NCBI GenBank assembly: GCA_027452245.1
Contig: DAIDGW010000259.1
Location: 1-56,386 of the forward strand
DNA from: Acidobacteriaceae bacterium
Lineage (GTDB): Bacteria; Acidobacteriota; Terriglobia; Terriglobales; Acidobacteriaceae
DNA length: 56,386 bases
Direction: 5' to 3'
Each line of letters starts with the position of its first letter. The first letter of the stretch is position 1. Positions 24,544-32,760 of this stretch are shown here, in pieces. Made by a program: the position numbers and the translations under genes. The notes beneath the pieces are model-generated. The model had not been told where the DNA came from and did no database searches. It saw only the letters and a program-made list of their open reading frames with translations.

Positions 24544-26454
24544 CTAATGACTCTTCACCGGCAATTCCAAAAAAGACGACCATCCGGCCTCACGATAGAC
24601 GGTCCAAACAGGCGTGCCCGTGGCTGGATAGCGCTGGAACAGCCCTGCATCAGCTCCAGCCATCGCAATTCGGATTGAATGTCCCTTTTTCAACAACAAT
24701 GAAGTTGGCAGTAGTGCTAGCCGGATTGTTGCAATCTCCCCCGGGTTCATGGGTTCTGCATCCTTTCGAAGAAAACTGTGAGCTGGGCCGAGCGGCACGT
24801 AAGGTAAGCTCCTCGGATCCACTTCTTTTCGATCGATCAAGCGAAGGATCCCTTCGTCGAGGTACGTCACCCGACCCGTCGGCGCCACATCTTCCAGGTA
24901 TGCATGGACCGCGCCGTCGCTTCTGGTGGAACTCATTACGAGCGTCAGCACTGGCGTCCCGGTGATCTCCAGATCGCTTCGGAGAGGATCGCTCGTGTAT
25001 GAAAGAAGTTTGTTGTCTTCCGTTCGGAGGTCAGGATATACCACATCCCCACCGCCAAGTTGTGTTTGCCAACGCGTTTGCGTTCCACTTGATGCGGAGT
25101 AATCGACAATATAGGCATCGCTACCCACGCGCGTCGCCGGTGAAATTGGCTTCAATGCGTGACCTTCGGTGAAATACAGTGCTTCATTCTGTAATCCGCG
25201 CGGGGGCCACACCGAGGTTGTGTGCCACTTTCCTTCACCCATGGTGTAGTAATGAATTGAGGATTCGATCTTCGGCGCCACTTGATCTCGCAGTGTTTGA
25301 TCGAAGAAATCTGCTTCCATTTTGAACTGCTCTTCACGAGTGGGGACGGGAGGTAGATGTTTCGCAGCAAAGGGATCGACATTGAAGCTGCCTCCATGAG
25401 AGAGCGGCCCGATCACTACCACTTGTGGATTGGAGAAGGTGCGGTACCGGATGAGCGCTCCTTGACAGGAATTCGCATCCAGCCAGCCACACCAGACCAT
25501 CATCGGTACATGCGACGTTTCGATCCGTTCGCGCAGCCCATACGGGCTTATGTCAGCGAAGCGGACTGGGCCCGTCTGTGTGGCCAGTTCATCATCCCGG
25601 AATTCAACTTTGCCTAATGCCTCGGCAATATTGAGGTTGTGGTGCGCGGCCACCGCCGTGGCGAGAAATTTACCGTTACGGTCCGCATCGACGCGCTGCA
25701 CTCCAGGGATCGTCTGCCGGTCCTTCCAGCAGGCCCACCCTCTCACGTCGTCGACGCCGCATATATCGTCACTGTCTAGCGCTGCAACCAATTTGCTCCA
25801 TTGATCAATGAATCCGCGAAGGGTAACTCCCCCTGGCTCGATAAGCTCTTGAGGATCGAAATCATCGTATTGTGGCATTACTGCACGGATTGTCGGCTGA
25901 CCAGTTGCAGCCGCTAATTCTGCATCGTTGCCGTCGTACGAGACACCGAAGGTTCCCACGCGTCCATTGGACCAAGGTTCTTTGGCTGCCCACGCAGCCA
26001 CTTCGCCCATATCTGCGACCTCTTCAGGCGAAAATTCCACTCGACGGTAGCCACTTGAGGCCCCGCTCCCACGAGCATCCGCAACGATTACAGCGAATCG
26101 CCTCTTATTAAAGTACGCGACCTCTTCGTCCACAAGAGTTGATGGACTGACGAAATGCAGCGCCACCATCACCCTGAGTCCCCACCCTACTTCTTCGCTC
26201 CGCCAATATCGTGTTGTTCGCATCAGGACGGGGACTCGCTCCCCAGCCCGCAAATCGCGCGGCAGGAAAACAGTCACCGCAATCCTTACCCCGTCGCGCA
26301 TTCTGATGTACACGGAACTGCTCTCTCGAAAACCAGCGGGCGTCATTGCCGAGCCGGGGAACTCGGTGGAAGTGGTCGTGATTGTACTATAGGCGATGCC
26401 AGCCAAAGCGATTCCAACCATTCCCATTGCAACCCATTTCATCCTGCGCAGCAT
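24544..26454 (-). CDS. CocE/NonD-type X-prolyl dipeptidyl-peptidase family hydrolase
   Basis: The 636-residue protein has an N-terminal membrane anchor or signal (residues 1-24). An S15-type hydrolase domain follows: YIRMRDGVRIAVTVFLPRD, VADARGSGASSGYR and the nucleophile serine in VGTFGVSYDGND at about residue 172. The catalytic histidine is in VVIGPLSHGGSF near 357. The C-terminal beta-sandwich (LRSDLEITGTPVLTLVMSS) is the usual X-Pro/cocaine-esterase cap. It would hydrolyse esters or amides outside the cytoplasm. It is transcribed 9 bp behind the TetR gene, so it is the likely target of that repressor. Confidence 0.88.
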   Translation of the reverse strand: MLRRMKWVAMGMVGIALAGIAYSTITTTSTEFPGSAMTPAGFRESSSVYIRMRDGVRIAVTVFLPRDLRAGERVPVLMRTTRYWRSEEVGWGLRVMVALHFVSPSTLVDEEVAYFNKRRFAVIVADARGSGASSGYRRVEFSPEEVADMGEVAAWAAKEPWSNGRVGTFGVSYDGNDAELAAATGQPTIRAVMPQYDDFDPQELIEPGGVTLRGFIDQWSKLVAALDSDDICGVDDVRGWACWKDRQTIPGVQRVDADRNGKFLATAVAAHHNLNIAEALGKVEFRDDELATQTGPVRFADISPYGLRERIETSHVPMMVWCGWLDANSCQGALIRYRTFSNPQVVVIGPLSHGGSFNVDPFAAKHLPPVPTREEQFKMEADFFDQTLRDQVAPKIESSIHYYTMGEGKWHTTSVWPPRGLQNEALYFTEGHALKPISPATRVGSDAYIVDYSASSGTQTRWQTQLGGGDVVYPDLRTEDNKLLSYTSDPLRSDLEITGTPVLTLVMSSTRSDGAVHAYLEDVAPTGRVTYLDEGILRLIDRKEVDPRSLPYVPLGPAHSFLRKDAEPMNPGEIATIRLALLPTSLLLKKGHSIRIAMAGADAGLFQRYPATGTPVWTVYREAGWSSFLELPVKSH

Positions 26455-26463
26455 GATTCTGAA

Positions 26464-27090
26464 TCACCCTCCTTCTCCCTTCAGAACTGGCTTGGCCGCC
26501 CTTCTCCTCCCGGTTGGCGAACCTCTTCTCTGTCTTCGAGATTCGCCTGCATGTCCGTCAACGGACTCAAGTAGCAAGCGTGCGATAATGGGAAATCTCT
26601 TCCGCGACTCGGGCACACGTTGCCCACGCGCCACGAAGCCAATCCATACGAGGTAGAAGAGCTCCATACGATTACGGCCGCCGACAAGGTGCTGTAGCTG
26701 CCGGATTCGCGTTTGTTCAGCCTTATCGACGCGGCGAGCGACCTCGGGATCCACGGATGCCCACGCAAAAATCGCCGCATCCGATGGTGTCTTCCCACCT
26801 TCGCTCAGCCTCACACGCTCCTCCAGTAGCCGAAGGAAGACGTCCAACTTGTCGCCTCTTGATCGCTTTTCCAGTTGAGTGAGGAGGCCGTGCAACTCGT
26901 CTTCCCATTCCTGGAGAAGTAATTCGAGCAATTCTTCGCGGTCCTTGAAATGCCAATAGAAGCTTCCTTTTGTGACTTTAAGCGCGCGAGCGAGCTTCTC
27001 TACCCGCACTTGCTCAACGCCGCCGCGTAACAGGGCTAGTCGGGCAGCGTGCAACCAGTCTTCGCGTCCAAGGTTGGTGTCCATACGCAT
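26464..27090 (-). CDS. TetR-family repressor
   Basis: The 208-residue protein has the TetR helix-turn-helix at about residues 27-60 (VRVEKLARALKVTKGSFYWH, FKDREELLELLLQEW) and an alpha-helical ligand domain. The ATG is at 27090, or two codons later at 27084. The nearer operator copy overlaps this start. Gene order TetR then hydrolase, with operators in front, implies autoregulated induction of the hydrolase by its substrate or product. Confidence 0.88.
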   Translation of the reverse strand: MRMDTNLGREDWLHAARLALLRGGVEQVRVEKLARALKVTKGSFYWHFKDREELLELLLQEWEDELHGLLTQLEKRSRGDKLDVFLRLLEERVRLSEGGKTPSDAAIFAWASVDPEVARRVDKAEQTRIRQLQHLVGGRNRMELFYLVWIGFVARGQRVPESRKRFPIIARLLLESVDGHAGESRRQRRGSPTGRRRAAKPVLKGEGG

Positions 27091-27137
27091 CCGTATGGTA
27101 TGCCACGGTGCAATCGAAGGTCAATACGCATCCGTAT
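27082..27137. promoter_or_regulatory. Paired TetR operators
   Basis: ATACGCATCCGTAT occurs at 27083-27096 and again at 27124-27137. Each is a palindrome of ATACG and CGTAT around CATC, and the centres are 41 bp apart, close to four helical turns. The first covers the TetR start codon. Two such sites would let one repressor block both initiation of transcription and its own translation start. Confidence 0.78.
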
Positions 27138-27455
27138 GGTTGAGAACCCTTTGGGAGAAGGGCGCCATACTTTTCGGAAGTATGCTCTCGGCCTGGATCG
27201 ATTGGGTGACATAGACATCGCCACCGAGTTCAAGCCAAAGATTGCCAGTAATGCCGAGTTTCAACAGATGTTGTCGCCCGACAGTGCGTGGCCGCAGAAC
27301 AAGGCAGACACTTCGGTTCCACCTTCATTGGGCTATATGGCCGCGCACGGAGGTTTTGCTTTTCCTCCAGCCGCGCTCCCTCACTCTCAATAGATCGAGC
27401 AAACTCTCGAATATTCCACTCCAGTAGTGCACAGTCTCCTTGTCACGCATTGACT

Positions 27456-27472
27456 ATATCTGTAACGGATAT
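27456..27472. promoter_or_regulatory. Regulon operator, site 3
   Basis: ATATCTGTAACGGATAT matches the consensus fully. It fills the 16-bp gap between TTGACT (27450-27455) and TATACT (27472-27477), a near-consensus sigma-70-type promoter reading rightward to the secreted protein at 27626. Confidence 0.8.
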
Positions 27473-27506
27473 ATACTGTAACCATGAACAGCTTGAGGGG
27501 AGCCAT

Positions 27507-27569
27507 ATGCTCGAACATCACAAGAATCGAGGCTCTGAGGTACGAATAGCGTTCCGGCTGCGACTATGA
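27507..27569 (+). CDS. Possible 20-residue leader peptide
   Basis: An ATG eight bases after GAGGGGAG opens a 20-codon frame (MLEHHKNRGSEVRIAFRLRL) that lies 30 bp behind the promoter at site 3 and 57 bp before the next gene. The ribosome binding site is strong, but the frame is short and could be chance. Confidence 0.3.
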   Translation: MLEHHKNRGSEVRIAFRLRL

Positions 27570-27625
27570 CCAAATGCCCACCAGGGAAAACTGTACACGC
27601 ATGACGAACCGCAAAAGGAGGTTAC

Positions 27626-28735
27626 TTGCAGCAGCTTTTCACATGTCTCCTGCTTTTCGGACTATCGGTCACGACCGTTTCGCTGCAAGCGCAGAATTCA
27701 GGCAACGGAACATTCGCCTCGGCAGCATCGTCTTTGATGGAATCGCAGACGACACAAAGCGCACCGTTACCCAGTGCGCCATCAACCTCAGAAGGGAGAT
27801 CGGCCAGTGTGTCAGGAGCCGTGCTGGACGTAAGCGGAGCCGCGATGTCAGGGGCGGAGGTCACTTTGACGGAGATCGGCAATTCGCAACAACGCTCAAC
27901 CTCAACTGGGCCAGACGGCAACTTTACCTTCAGCGGTCTCCCTTCCGGTTCCTACAGAATCGTTGCCACGGCCAGCAATTTTCAGAAGGTCACATCTGCA
28001 CAGTTCACACTCACGCAGAATCAGAGATATCAGGCTTCCAATATTGTGCTTTCGGTCGTGACGACATCCACAGAGGTTGTCGTTCGGCCCACGGAAGTGA
28101 TTGCGGCTCAGCAGATGAAAGCGGAGGAAAAGCAGCGTCTGCTTGGCGTCATTCCCGATTTTTATACCAGTTACATCTGGGATGCGGCCCCGCTCGATAC
28201 CAAGCAAAAATTTTCTCTTGCCTTTCGTGACACCTTCGATCCCGCTACCTTCGTTGGCGTCAGCATTGGGGCAGGATTCCAGCAGGCGACTGACGCCTTT
28301 TCCGGATATGGGCAAGGCGCGCAAGGGTACGGCAAAAGGTGGGGCGCGCTGTTTGCCAATGGACGCACCAGCGACATTCTGAGCAGGGCGGTATTCCCCT
28401 CGCTCTTCCATCAAGACCCGCGTTACTTTTACCAGGGAACCGGCTCCACCTGGTCTCGCACAAAACATGCGGTCGGCTATGCGTTTGTTGCCCGCAGCGA
28501 TAGTGGACATCTCATGCCGAACTACTCCTACTTTCTCGGCGATCTATGTTCGGGCGCGATTTCCAATGCTTATTATCCTTCGTCGAATCGAGGGGCAAGC
28601 CTGGTTTTCACCAACGCCGCCATCGGTCTTGCAGGACGCGCTGGACAGGATCTCGTACGCGAATTCGTCTCCAAACGTTTGACAACACATGTGCCTGGCA
28701 ATGGAAAACCCGCAGTCAGTAGCGGAAATCCGTGA
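27626..28735 (+). CDS. Secreted protein with carboxypeptidase-regulatory-like domain
   Basis: The start is TTG, chosen because AAAGGAGG lies five bases upstream and an N-terminal signal sequence follows (LFTCLLLFGLSVTTVSLQAQ). Residues 60-150 form a CarboxypepD_reg-like beta-sandwich: VSGAVLDVSGAAMSGAEVTL, GPDGNFTFSGLPSGSYRI. The rest, to residue 369, has glycine-rich segments with no TonB-receptor barrel. Acidobacteria have many such proteins at the cell surface. It is transcribed from site 3. Confidence 0.8.
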   Translation: MQQLFTCLLLFGLSVTTVSLQAQNSGNGTFASAASSLMESQTTQSAPLPSAPSTSEGRSASVSGAVLDVSGAAMSGAEVTLTEIGNSQQRSTSTGPDGNFTFSGLPSGSYRIVATASNFQKVTSAQFTLTQNQRYQASNIVLSVVTTSTEVVVRPTEVIAAQQMKAEEKQRLLGVIPDFYTSYIWDAAPLDTKQKFSLAFRDTFDPATFVGVSIGAGFQQATDAFSGYGQGAQGYGKRWGALFANGRTSDILSRAVFPSLFHQDPRYFYQGTGSTWSRTKHAVGYAFVARSDSGHLMPNYSYFLGDLCSGAISNAYYPSSNRGASLVFTNAAIGLAGRAGQDLVREFVSKRLTTHVPGNGKPAVSSGNP

Positions 28736-28990
28736 CAGCGCGGGACGCACAACCCACAGAGGGCAATGCTCTAGCGAGCAGATACGCGCTGTAGAGGTAT
28801 TCACGATGAAGTGGCCGCGCTACATCCACATCGATTCGATAGCCGATTTGTTCAGTTCCCGCAGAGCGCGTTAAACTCTGAATTCCAGTATTCGCAGCAG
28901 GTAAGCAAAGGTACCGCTGACTTTGCTCCAGATGTTCCCGCCGATGAAGAGTATGGCGGAGCATTCTGACGCAACCGTGCGTCTCCATTA
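28736..28990. other. Non-coding gap with degraded transposon DNA
   Basis: No gene is supported. The right part (from about 28915) still reads faintly like the N-terminal region of an IS5-type transposase with a stop, continuous with the clearer fragment that follows. Confidence 0.4.
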
Positions 28991-29160
28991 TGTCTGCCAG
29001 TTTCAACGCACTGCTGTATGTGGCCGAGCACGGATGCAAGTGGCGCGGACTGCCGAAGCGGTGCAGCAACTGACACACCATCTACACGCGGATGAACCTG
29101 GAGGGGCACAGATTCAGAAACTCATCGCGCCACTCGATCGGGGACGTGTGCATTCCTTTG
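28991..29160 (+). pseudogene. IS5-family transposase fragment
   Basis: The plus frame reads FNALLYVAEHGCKWRGLPKR, hits a stop, and continues HTIYTRMN. This matches the conserved N-terminal block of IS5-group transposases (GCKWRGLP, then WHTIYTRMNRW) with one nonsense codon and missing ends. It records a past insertion between the secreted protein and the next operator-controlled unit. Confidence 0.72.
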
Positions 29161-29181
29161 CAGACCTCTTGCTGCATTGAG

Positions 29182-29655
29182 TCACACCATCTTCCCGTTG
29201 CAACGGTGATTCCGTTCGTGCTCCAGCAAGGACCATTCATCCTTCGCGGAAGCAACCATTTCTTCGCACTTCAGACATAGCGAACCGATGTCGCCATGCT
29301 CATTTAGCGAATGCTTAAACTGCCGGGCAACCTGTTCATTTCCGCAAGACCGCTTGCCACATGGCTGGGCGTCCGAGATTCCATTTCCGGCTTGCTGTTT
29401 GTTCGTTCTCTGCATTGGCGACCCCGCCGCTATTTTGATTGTTGGTGCGGCTCGACTTTGGCGAAGGCGACCGCAATGAAATGCTACGAGGCAGCCGAAG
29501 GCCCAGGCTATAAGAATCCACTCATACGGAGTATAGCGACAAAACGCTCCCAGCACTGCGATGCCGCCAACATCCACGACAACAAACGTGGCTGTTGCAA
29601 CCCATCCGGCGGCCGAATGGAGGCCGATACCCCATCGCTGATCCGGTTGCTCCAT
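29182..29655 (-). CDS. Two-helix membrane protein with C-terminal Cys/His motif
   Basis: The 157-residue frame has two membrane segments (GWVATATFVVVDVGGIAVLG and EWILIAWAFGCLVAFHCG), a basic linker, and an end with two cysteines and two histidines (SLCLKCEEMVASAKDEWSLL, then EHERNH), resembling a zinc-binding hairpin. It is in the same reading frame as the 41-codon frame upstream, separated by TGA at 29674-29676, and has no good ribosome binding site of its own. It may be the second part of one broken gene. Confidence 0.5.
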   Translation of the reverse strand: MEQPDQRWGIGLHSAAGWVATATFVVVDVGGIAVLGAFCRYTPYEWILIAWAFGCLVAFHCGRLRQSRAAPTIKIAAGSPMQRTNKQQAGNGISDAQPCGKRSCGNEQVARQFKHSLNEHGDIGSLCLKCEEMVASAKDEWSLLEHERNHRCNGKMV

Positions 29656-29673
29656 CCAAACCGATAATGCTGG

Positions 29674-29799
29674 TCAGCCACCGGTGGGCCTCCTTACGTA
29701 CGTGTTGTTCGAGCCGGTTTCACCTTGGGCAGGCGCTTTGACGAAAGATTTGTACAGCGCTGCCGGGATGAGCGGAACGATTGGATCGGATTTCGTCAT
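29674..29799 (-). CDS. 41-codon frame directly behind operator site 4
   Basis: The ATG at 29799 lies just after a TATAAT box that adjoins operator site 4. The peptide begins MTKSDPIVPLIPAALYKSF and ends at a TGA that is in frame with the membrane protein downstream. It is either a leader peptide or the 5' part of a gene cut by a nonsense mutation. Confidence 0.45.
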   Translation of the reverse strand: MTKSDPIVPLIPAALYKSFVKAPAQGETGSNNTYVRRPTGG

Positions 29800-29810
29800 G
29801 CTTGCATTAT

Positions 29811-29827
29811 ATATCCGTAATGGATAT
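29811..29827. promoter_or_regulatory. Regulon operator, site 4 (divergent)
   Basis: ATATCCGTAATGGATAT differs from the consensus by one base. Plus strand: TTGCAT (29802-29807), 17 bp, TATACT (29825-29830), toward DUF1214 pair 2. Minus strand: TTCAGT, 16 bp, TATAAT, toward the 41-codon frame. Confidence 0.78.
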
Positions 29828-29887
29828 ACTGAATATGGGGAGTTCAGGCCCCTCACAGAATGAGTATGGTGATTCGGTAATTGACGC

Positions 29888-30544
29888 ATGATGGAACAGA
29901 ACACAGTACAACCCCACCGTTCGCAAGAACCTACCCGAAGCTCTGGATTGCTCGCCTTCCTATGGCGGCGGAACATCGTCTCAGACGTTGTGCAGGGCAT
30001 CATCGTTGGCGGTGTGCTGGCGTTCATCACATTCCAGATCATCGCGCAGACCTACGTCACAAAAGTCAACGGCTGGACCACCATGCTCGGATGCGGCCAG
30101 CCGGGAGCTGGCATTCTCATGCGCGGCGTTTGTGGCGACATATTCCCGGGCCCAATAAACGTGCCACAAGAGGCGATGTACTGGCACACGAACAAAGATG
30201 ATGCGGGCCAAACACTCTCCGGCCACCACGACTACATCATGCACTTTCCGGCAGGACAGCTCCCACCGAACGATGCGTTCTGGTCACTCACGATGGGCGA
30301 CACGAAAAATCGCTTTGTGCCGAATCCGATCAACCGGTACAGCGTGAGCGACCGCTCCGGCCTCCTGCCGAATGCCGACGGTGCCGTCGACATTTACATA
30401 CAAAATGCCGCTCCGGCAGGCCATGAGTTCAATTGGCTGCCCGCACCCTCAGGCAACTTCATACTCAGGTTGCGGGTTTATCTGCCCGGATCAGCCATTC
30501 TGGACGGCAAATACAAGGTGCCGCCTGTTGTCGAGACACGGTGA
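29888..30544 (+). CDS. DUF1214 protein, pair 2
   Basis: The 218-residue protein has a short cytoplasmic N-terminus, one membrane segment (IVSDVVQGIIVGGVLAFITF) and the DUF1214 domain: FPAGQLPPNDAFWSLTMGD, FVPNPINRYSVSDRSGLLP, IYIQNAAPAGHEFNWLPAP. It is plainly a paralogue of 17655-18398 and shares its gene order. It is read from operator site 4 and is followed by DUF1254 after 8 bp. Function unknown. Confidence 0.85.
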   Translation: MMEQNTVQPHRSQEPTRSSGLLAFLWRRNIVSDVVQGIIVGGVLAFITFQIIAQTYVTKVNGWTTMLGCGQPGAGILMRGVCGDIFPGPINVPQEAMYWHTNKDDAGQTLSGHHDYIMHFPAGQLPPNDAFWSLTMGDTKNRFVPNPINRYSVSDRSGLLPNADGAVDIYIQNAAPAGHEFNWLPAPSGNFILRLRVYLPGSAILDGKYKVPPVVETR

Positions 30545-30552
30545 TATCGCCA

Positions 30553-31143
30553 ATGAAACACAAGCATCTCATCATATTCGGTTCGGTCATGGTTGTGGCA
30601 TGGGTGGCCGGCACTTTCCTGTTCATCTTCTTCTGGCCGCACCTCGTGAGCAACCACTTCAAGAGGGCGATCCTCGTCAAAGGGTTCGGCGACGGCCCTG
30701 TTCCGATCAATACCCTCTATACCGAGTCCCAAAAACTCTTTGCCGAACCCCTCCACACATCGCTGCCGCACGGAAGTTCGAATTTGGCGACTGTTGGCGT
30801 GAACCACGACACGCTCCTTACGGGTGGCTGGTTGGACCTCAGTAAAGGTCCGCTGGTTTTGCATGTGCCAGATTTCTTCGGGCGCTATTACAGCGTGCAG
30901 TTCACCGACCCGTTTGACGACGACTTCGCCTATGTCGGTACGCGCACCACGGGGACCCAGGCTGGCGACTACTTCATTACTGGCCCGGATTGGAAAGGGC
31001 AGGTACCGAGCGGCATGAAGCAGATATCCTCGCCGGACAACTCGGTGCTTGTGCTCGGTCGCATCCTTGTCTACAGCGACAGCGATCTCCCGACTGCCTA
31101 TAATCTTGCGAAACAAATCCGGCTCACGCCTCGGGGCAATTGA
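30553..31143 (+). CDS. DUF1254 protein, pair 2
   Basis: The 196-residue protein has an N-terminal membrane segment (LIIFGSVMVVAWVAGTFLFI) and the DUF1254 core: VNHDTLLTGGWLDLSKGP, LVLHVPDFFGRYYSVQFTD, FAYVGTRTTGT, FITGPDWKGQVPSGM. It has the same length as its paralogue at 17068-17658. The two anchored subunits most likely form one complex on the outside of the inner membrane, as the two domains do in fused family members. Confidence 0.85.
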   Translation: MKHKHLIIFGSVMVVAWVAGTFLFIFFWPHLVSNHFKRAILVKGFGDGPVPINTLYTESQKLFAEPLHTSLPHGSSNLATVGVNHDTLLTGGWLDLSKGPLVLHVPDFFGRYYSVQFTDPFDDDFAYVGTRTTGTQAGDYFITGPDWKGQVPSGMKQISSPDNSVLVLGRILVYSDSDLPTAYNLAKQIRLTPRGN

Positions 31144-31276
31144 CGGGTCGTTCTCGGTCCGGCCAGGGGGGTACCTCTTGAGGCCGCGAACCTCCGCAGC
31201 TTTCGTCCAGACAGGCGGCATACGCGACAGCCACACGAAGCCGATATTTCCCGGATGCGGGCACGGAGACTTGACT

Positions 31277-31293
31277 ACATCCGCAACAGATAT
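31277..31293. promoter_or_regulatory. Regulon operator, site 5, in the PadR promoter
   Basis: ACATCCGCAACAGATAT fills the 16-bp space between TTGACT (31271-31276) and TATAAT (31293-31298); the PadR ATG is 7 bp after the -10 box. It is the most degenerate plus-strand site (three changes), which would suit weak autoregulation. Confidence 0.75.
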
Positions 31294-31304
31294 ATAATGA
31301 TCCC

Positions 31305-31628
31305 ATGAGTAAGGCGAAATCTGCCGGGCCGCTAACGCCGGCTGTATTCCACATCCTTTTGGCCCTTTATCGCCGGGAGCGCCACGGCTATGACATCATG
31401 CTCCAGGTCAAGGAGGACTCACGCGGTCAGGTGAAGATGGGCCCCGGAACGCTGTACGGCTCGCTCGATCGAATGATCGGGGCCGGTCTCGTCGTCGAGA
31501 GCAATAAGCAGGATCCACGCAGGATTTACTATAAGCTTACGGCGCTCGGACAGGCTGCCTTGCGTGCGGAGAGCGAACGGCTCTCGTCGGTCGCGGCTAT
31601 GGCTCGCCGTCATCTGGGAGCGACGTAA
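31305..31628 (+). CDS. PadR-family repressor, likely regulator of the operator set
   Basis: The 107-residue protein is a winged-helix PadR: LTPAVFHILLALYRRERHGY (recognition region HGYDIM), VKMGPGTLYGSLDRMIGAGL, RRIYYKLTALGQAALRAE. Acidobacteria carry many PadR proteins, usually next to membrane-protein genes, as here. A palindromic operator sits in its own promoter, and six matching sites lie in other promoters nearby. Assignment of those sites to this protein is inference; two LysR, two XRE and one TetR gene in the window are alternatives. The start codon is only 7 bp after the -10 box, so the mRNA is nearly leaderless. Confidence 0.88.
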   Translation: MSKAKSAGPLTPAVFHILLALYRRERHGYDIMLQVKEDSRGQVKMGPGTLYGSLDRMIGAGLVVESNKQDPRRIYYKLTALGQAALRAESERLSSVAAMARRHLGAT

Positions 31629-31632
31629 CCTC

Positions 31633-32202
31633 ATGCCGCAACAGAGACAGTGCGGAAGGTCCCGCTCGCTCGCCATCTACGGGCTGCTGCTGGAGCTTTA
31701 TCCGCGTACATATCTGCGGCGGCATCGCGAGGAATTGCTGCAGAACTTCCAGGATCTCGAACGGGACTCGCCCTCCACCGCTGCGCTCTGGTGCTTCATC
31801 CTCAAGGACATGGCCGTCAGCCTGCGGTCCGAGTTCATCCGGACATTCTGGGGGCAGACCATGGTTGTCTTCATGATATTGAGCCTGCTGCTGGGAATCG
31901 CGCACAGGCATCCCGGGAAGCCTGAACCGTACATCTGGAGCTGCTTTTTCGGATATGCGCTCGGATGGTTTGCCGGGTGGTTCGGCCGGGATTGGCGGAT
32001 GAGTTCGAGTAGTCGATTTCCCAACTTTGTCAGGTCATTCCGCGGACAAGCGACAATGCTCCTCTGCGTGATCACCATTGTGCTCACCACATCGGCGCTC
32101 TTCCCAGACCTCCAAGAGCGCCTCGTGCTCGCCTCCTGCTACGGGGCCGCGCTCGCCTGGTTCAGCGGATGGTGGAAAAACTATCGGCGCATGCGCCTAT
32201 GA
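31633..32202 (+). CDS. PadR-associated membrane protein
   Basis: The ATG at 31633 follows the PadR stop by 4 bp. The 189-residue protein has a cytoplasmic N-terminal domain (LAIYGLLLELYPRTYLRRHR, EELLQNFQDLERDS) and then four hydrophobic segments (MVVFMILSLLLGIA, SCFFGYALGWFAGWF, ATMLLCVITIVLTTSALF, CYGAALAWFSGWW). The N-terminal pattern is the one found in front of many acidobacterial FtsX-type permeases, here without the permease. It probably modulates PadR or senses the membrane; that is inference. Confidence 0.78.
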   Translation: MPQQRQCGRSRSLAIYGLLLELYPRTYLRRHREELLQNFQDLERDSPSTAALWCFILKDMAVSLRSEFIRTFWGQTMVVFMILSLLLGIAHRHPGKPEPYIWSCFFGYALGWFAGWFGRDWRMSSSSRFPNFVRSFRGQATMLLCVITIVLTTSALFPDLQERLVLASCYGAALAWFSGWWKNYRRMRL

Positions 32203-32361
32203 GGCCGCTCCGGGTCCGCTCGTTCCATTGTTGATGCCTGTCTGAATCGCTGTTCGTGACACGAGCTAATCCGTCGCCTTACTTGAGCGCGAGGCATTCC
32301 CCGCTCTACATCGAGACGTCCGTCTCTGCCGAAACGTCGCTGATTTGCGGGCTCATCACTT
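32203..32361. other. Gap after the PadR operon
   Basis: Nothing recognised. The region from 32203 to 32803 as a whole contains only the pseudogene and two operators listed separately. Confidence 0.4.
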
Positions 32362-32529
32362 CTATCGGAACAGATGCATGGCTATGTACATTGCGAGCAT
32401 TCCGAGAAGAAATCCGAGCGAAGTGCATTCCATCCTCCCGAGCTTCGCAGTACCACCAATCAGAAAGGAAATCCAATTCGCCAGCGGGAGAACGCCGAGA
32501 ACTTACAGCTAGAGGTGACGACCTTTCAT
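32362..32529 (-). pseudogene. Broken small membrane-protein gene
   Basis: From the ATG at 32529 the minus frame reads six codons, meets TAG and, two codons later, TAA, and then stays open in the same frame through clear membrane segments (ANWISFLIGGTAKLG, LGFLLGMLAMYIAMHLF) to a final TAG. It is 93 bp behind operator site 6, whose minus-strand -10 (TATGAT) points at it. It is a decayed former member of the regulon. Confidence 0.55.
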
Positions 32530-32621
32530 ATGTGATGTCCGCGATGAGTCGCGTGAGCTGTGAAGAGGTCGAAAATGCCTTCGGAATCGGAGGCCTCCGA
32601 ATATTTTGCAGCCGAAATCAT

Positions 32622-32638
32622 ATATCTGTCACGGACAT
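32622..32638. promoter_or_regulatory. Regulon operator, site 6
   Basis: ATATCTGTCACGGACAT matches the consensus except for two positions. No intact gene is now next to it; the leftward neighbour is the broken membrane-protein gene. Confidence 0.68.
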
Positions 32639-32760
32639 ACAGTCAGGCAGTCGCGTACCCGTAAATCTCTGATCCTTCGCCAGCCAGCAGCCTGGCTCGT
32701 CAGAGTGCGGGCGAATCGATCCACGCGTTTGTATTCGTAGCATCCTTGACTTGCGTCTGC

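Noticed and set aside
32256-32672. 138-codon plus-strand frame after the PadR operon
   Set aside because: Opposite the broken membrane-protein gene and through operator site 6; no start signals or protein-like features.
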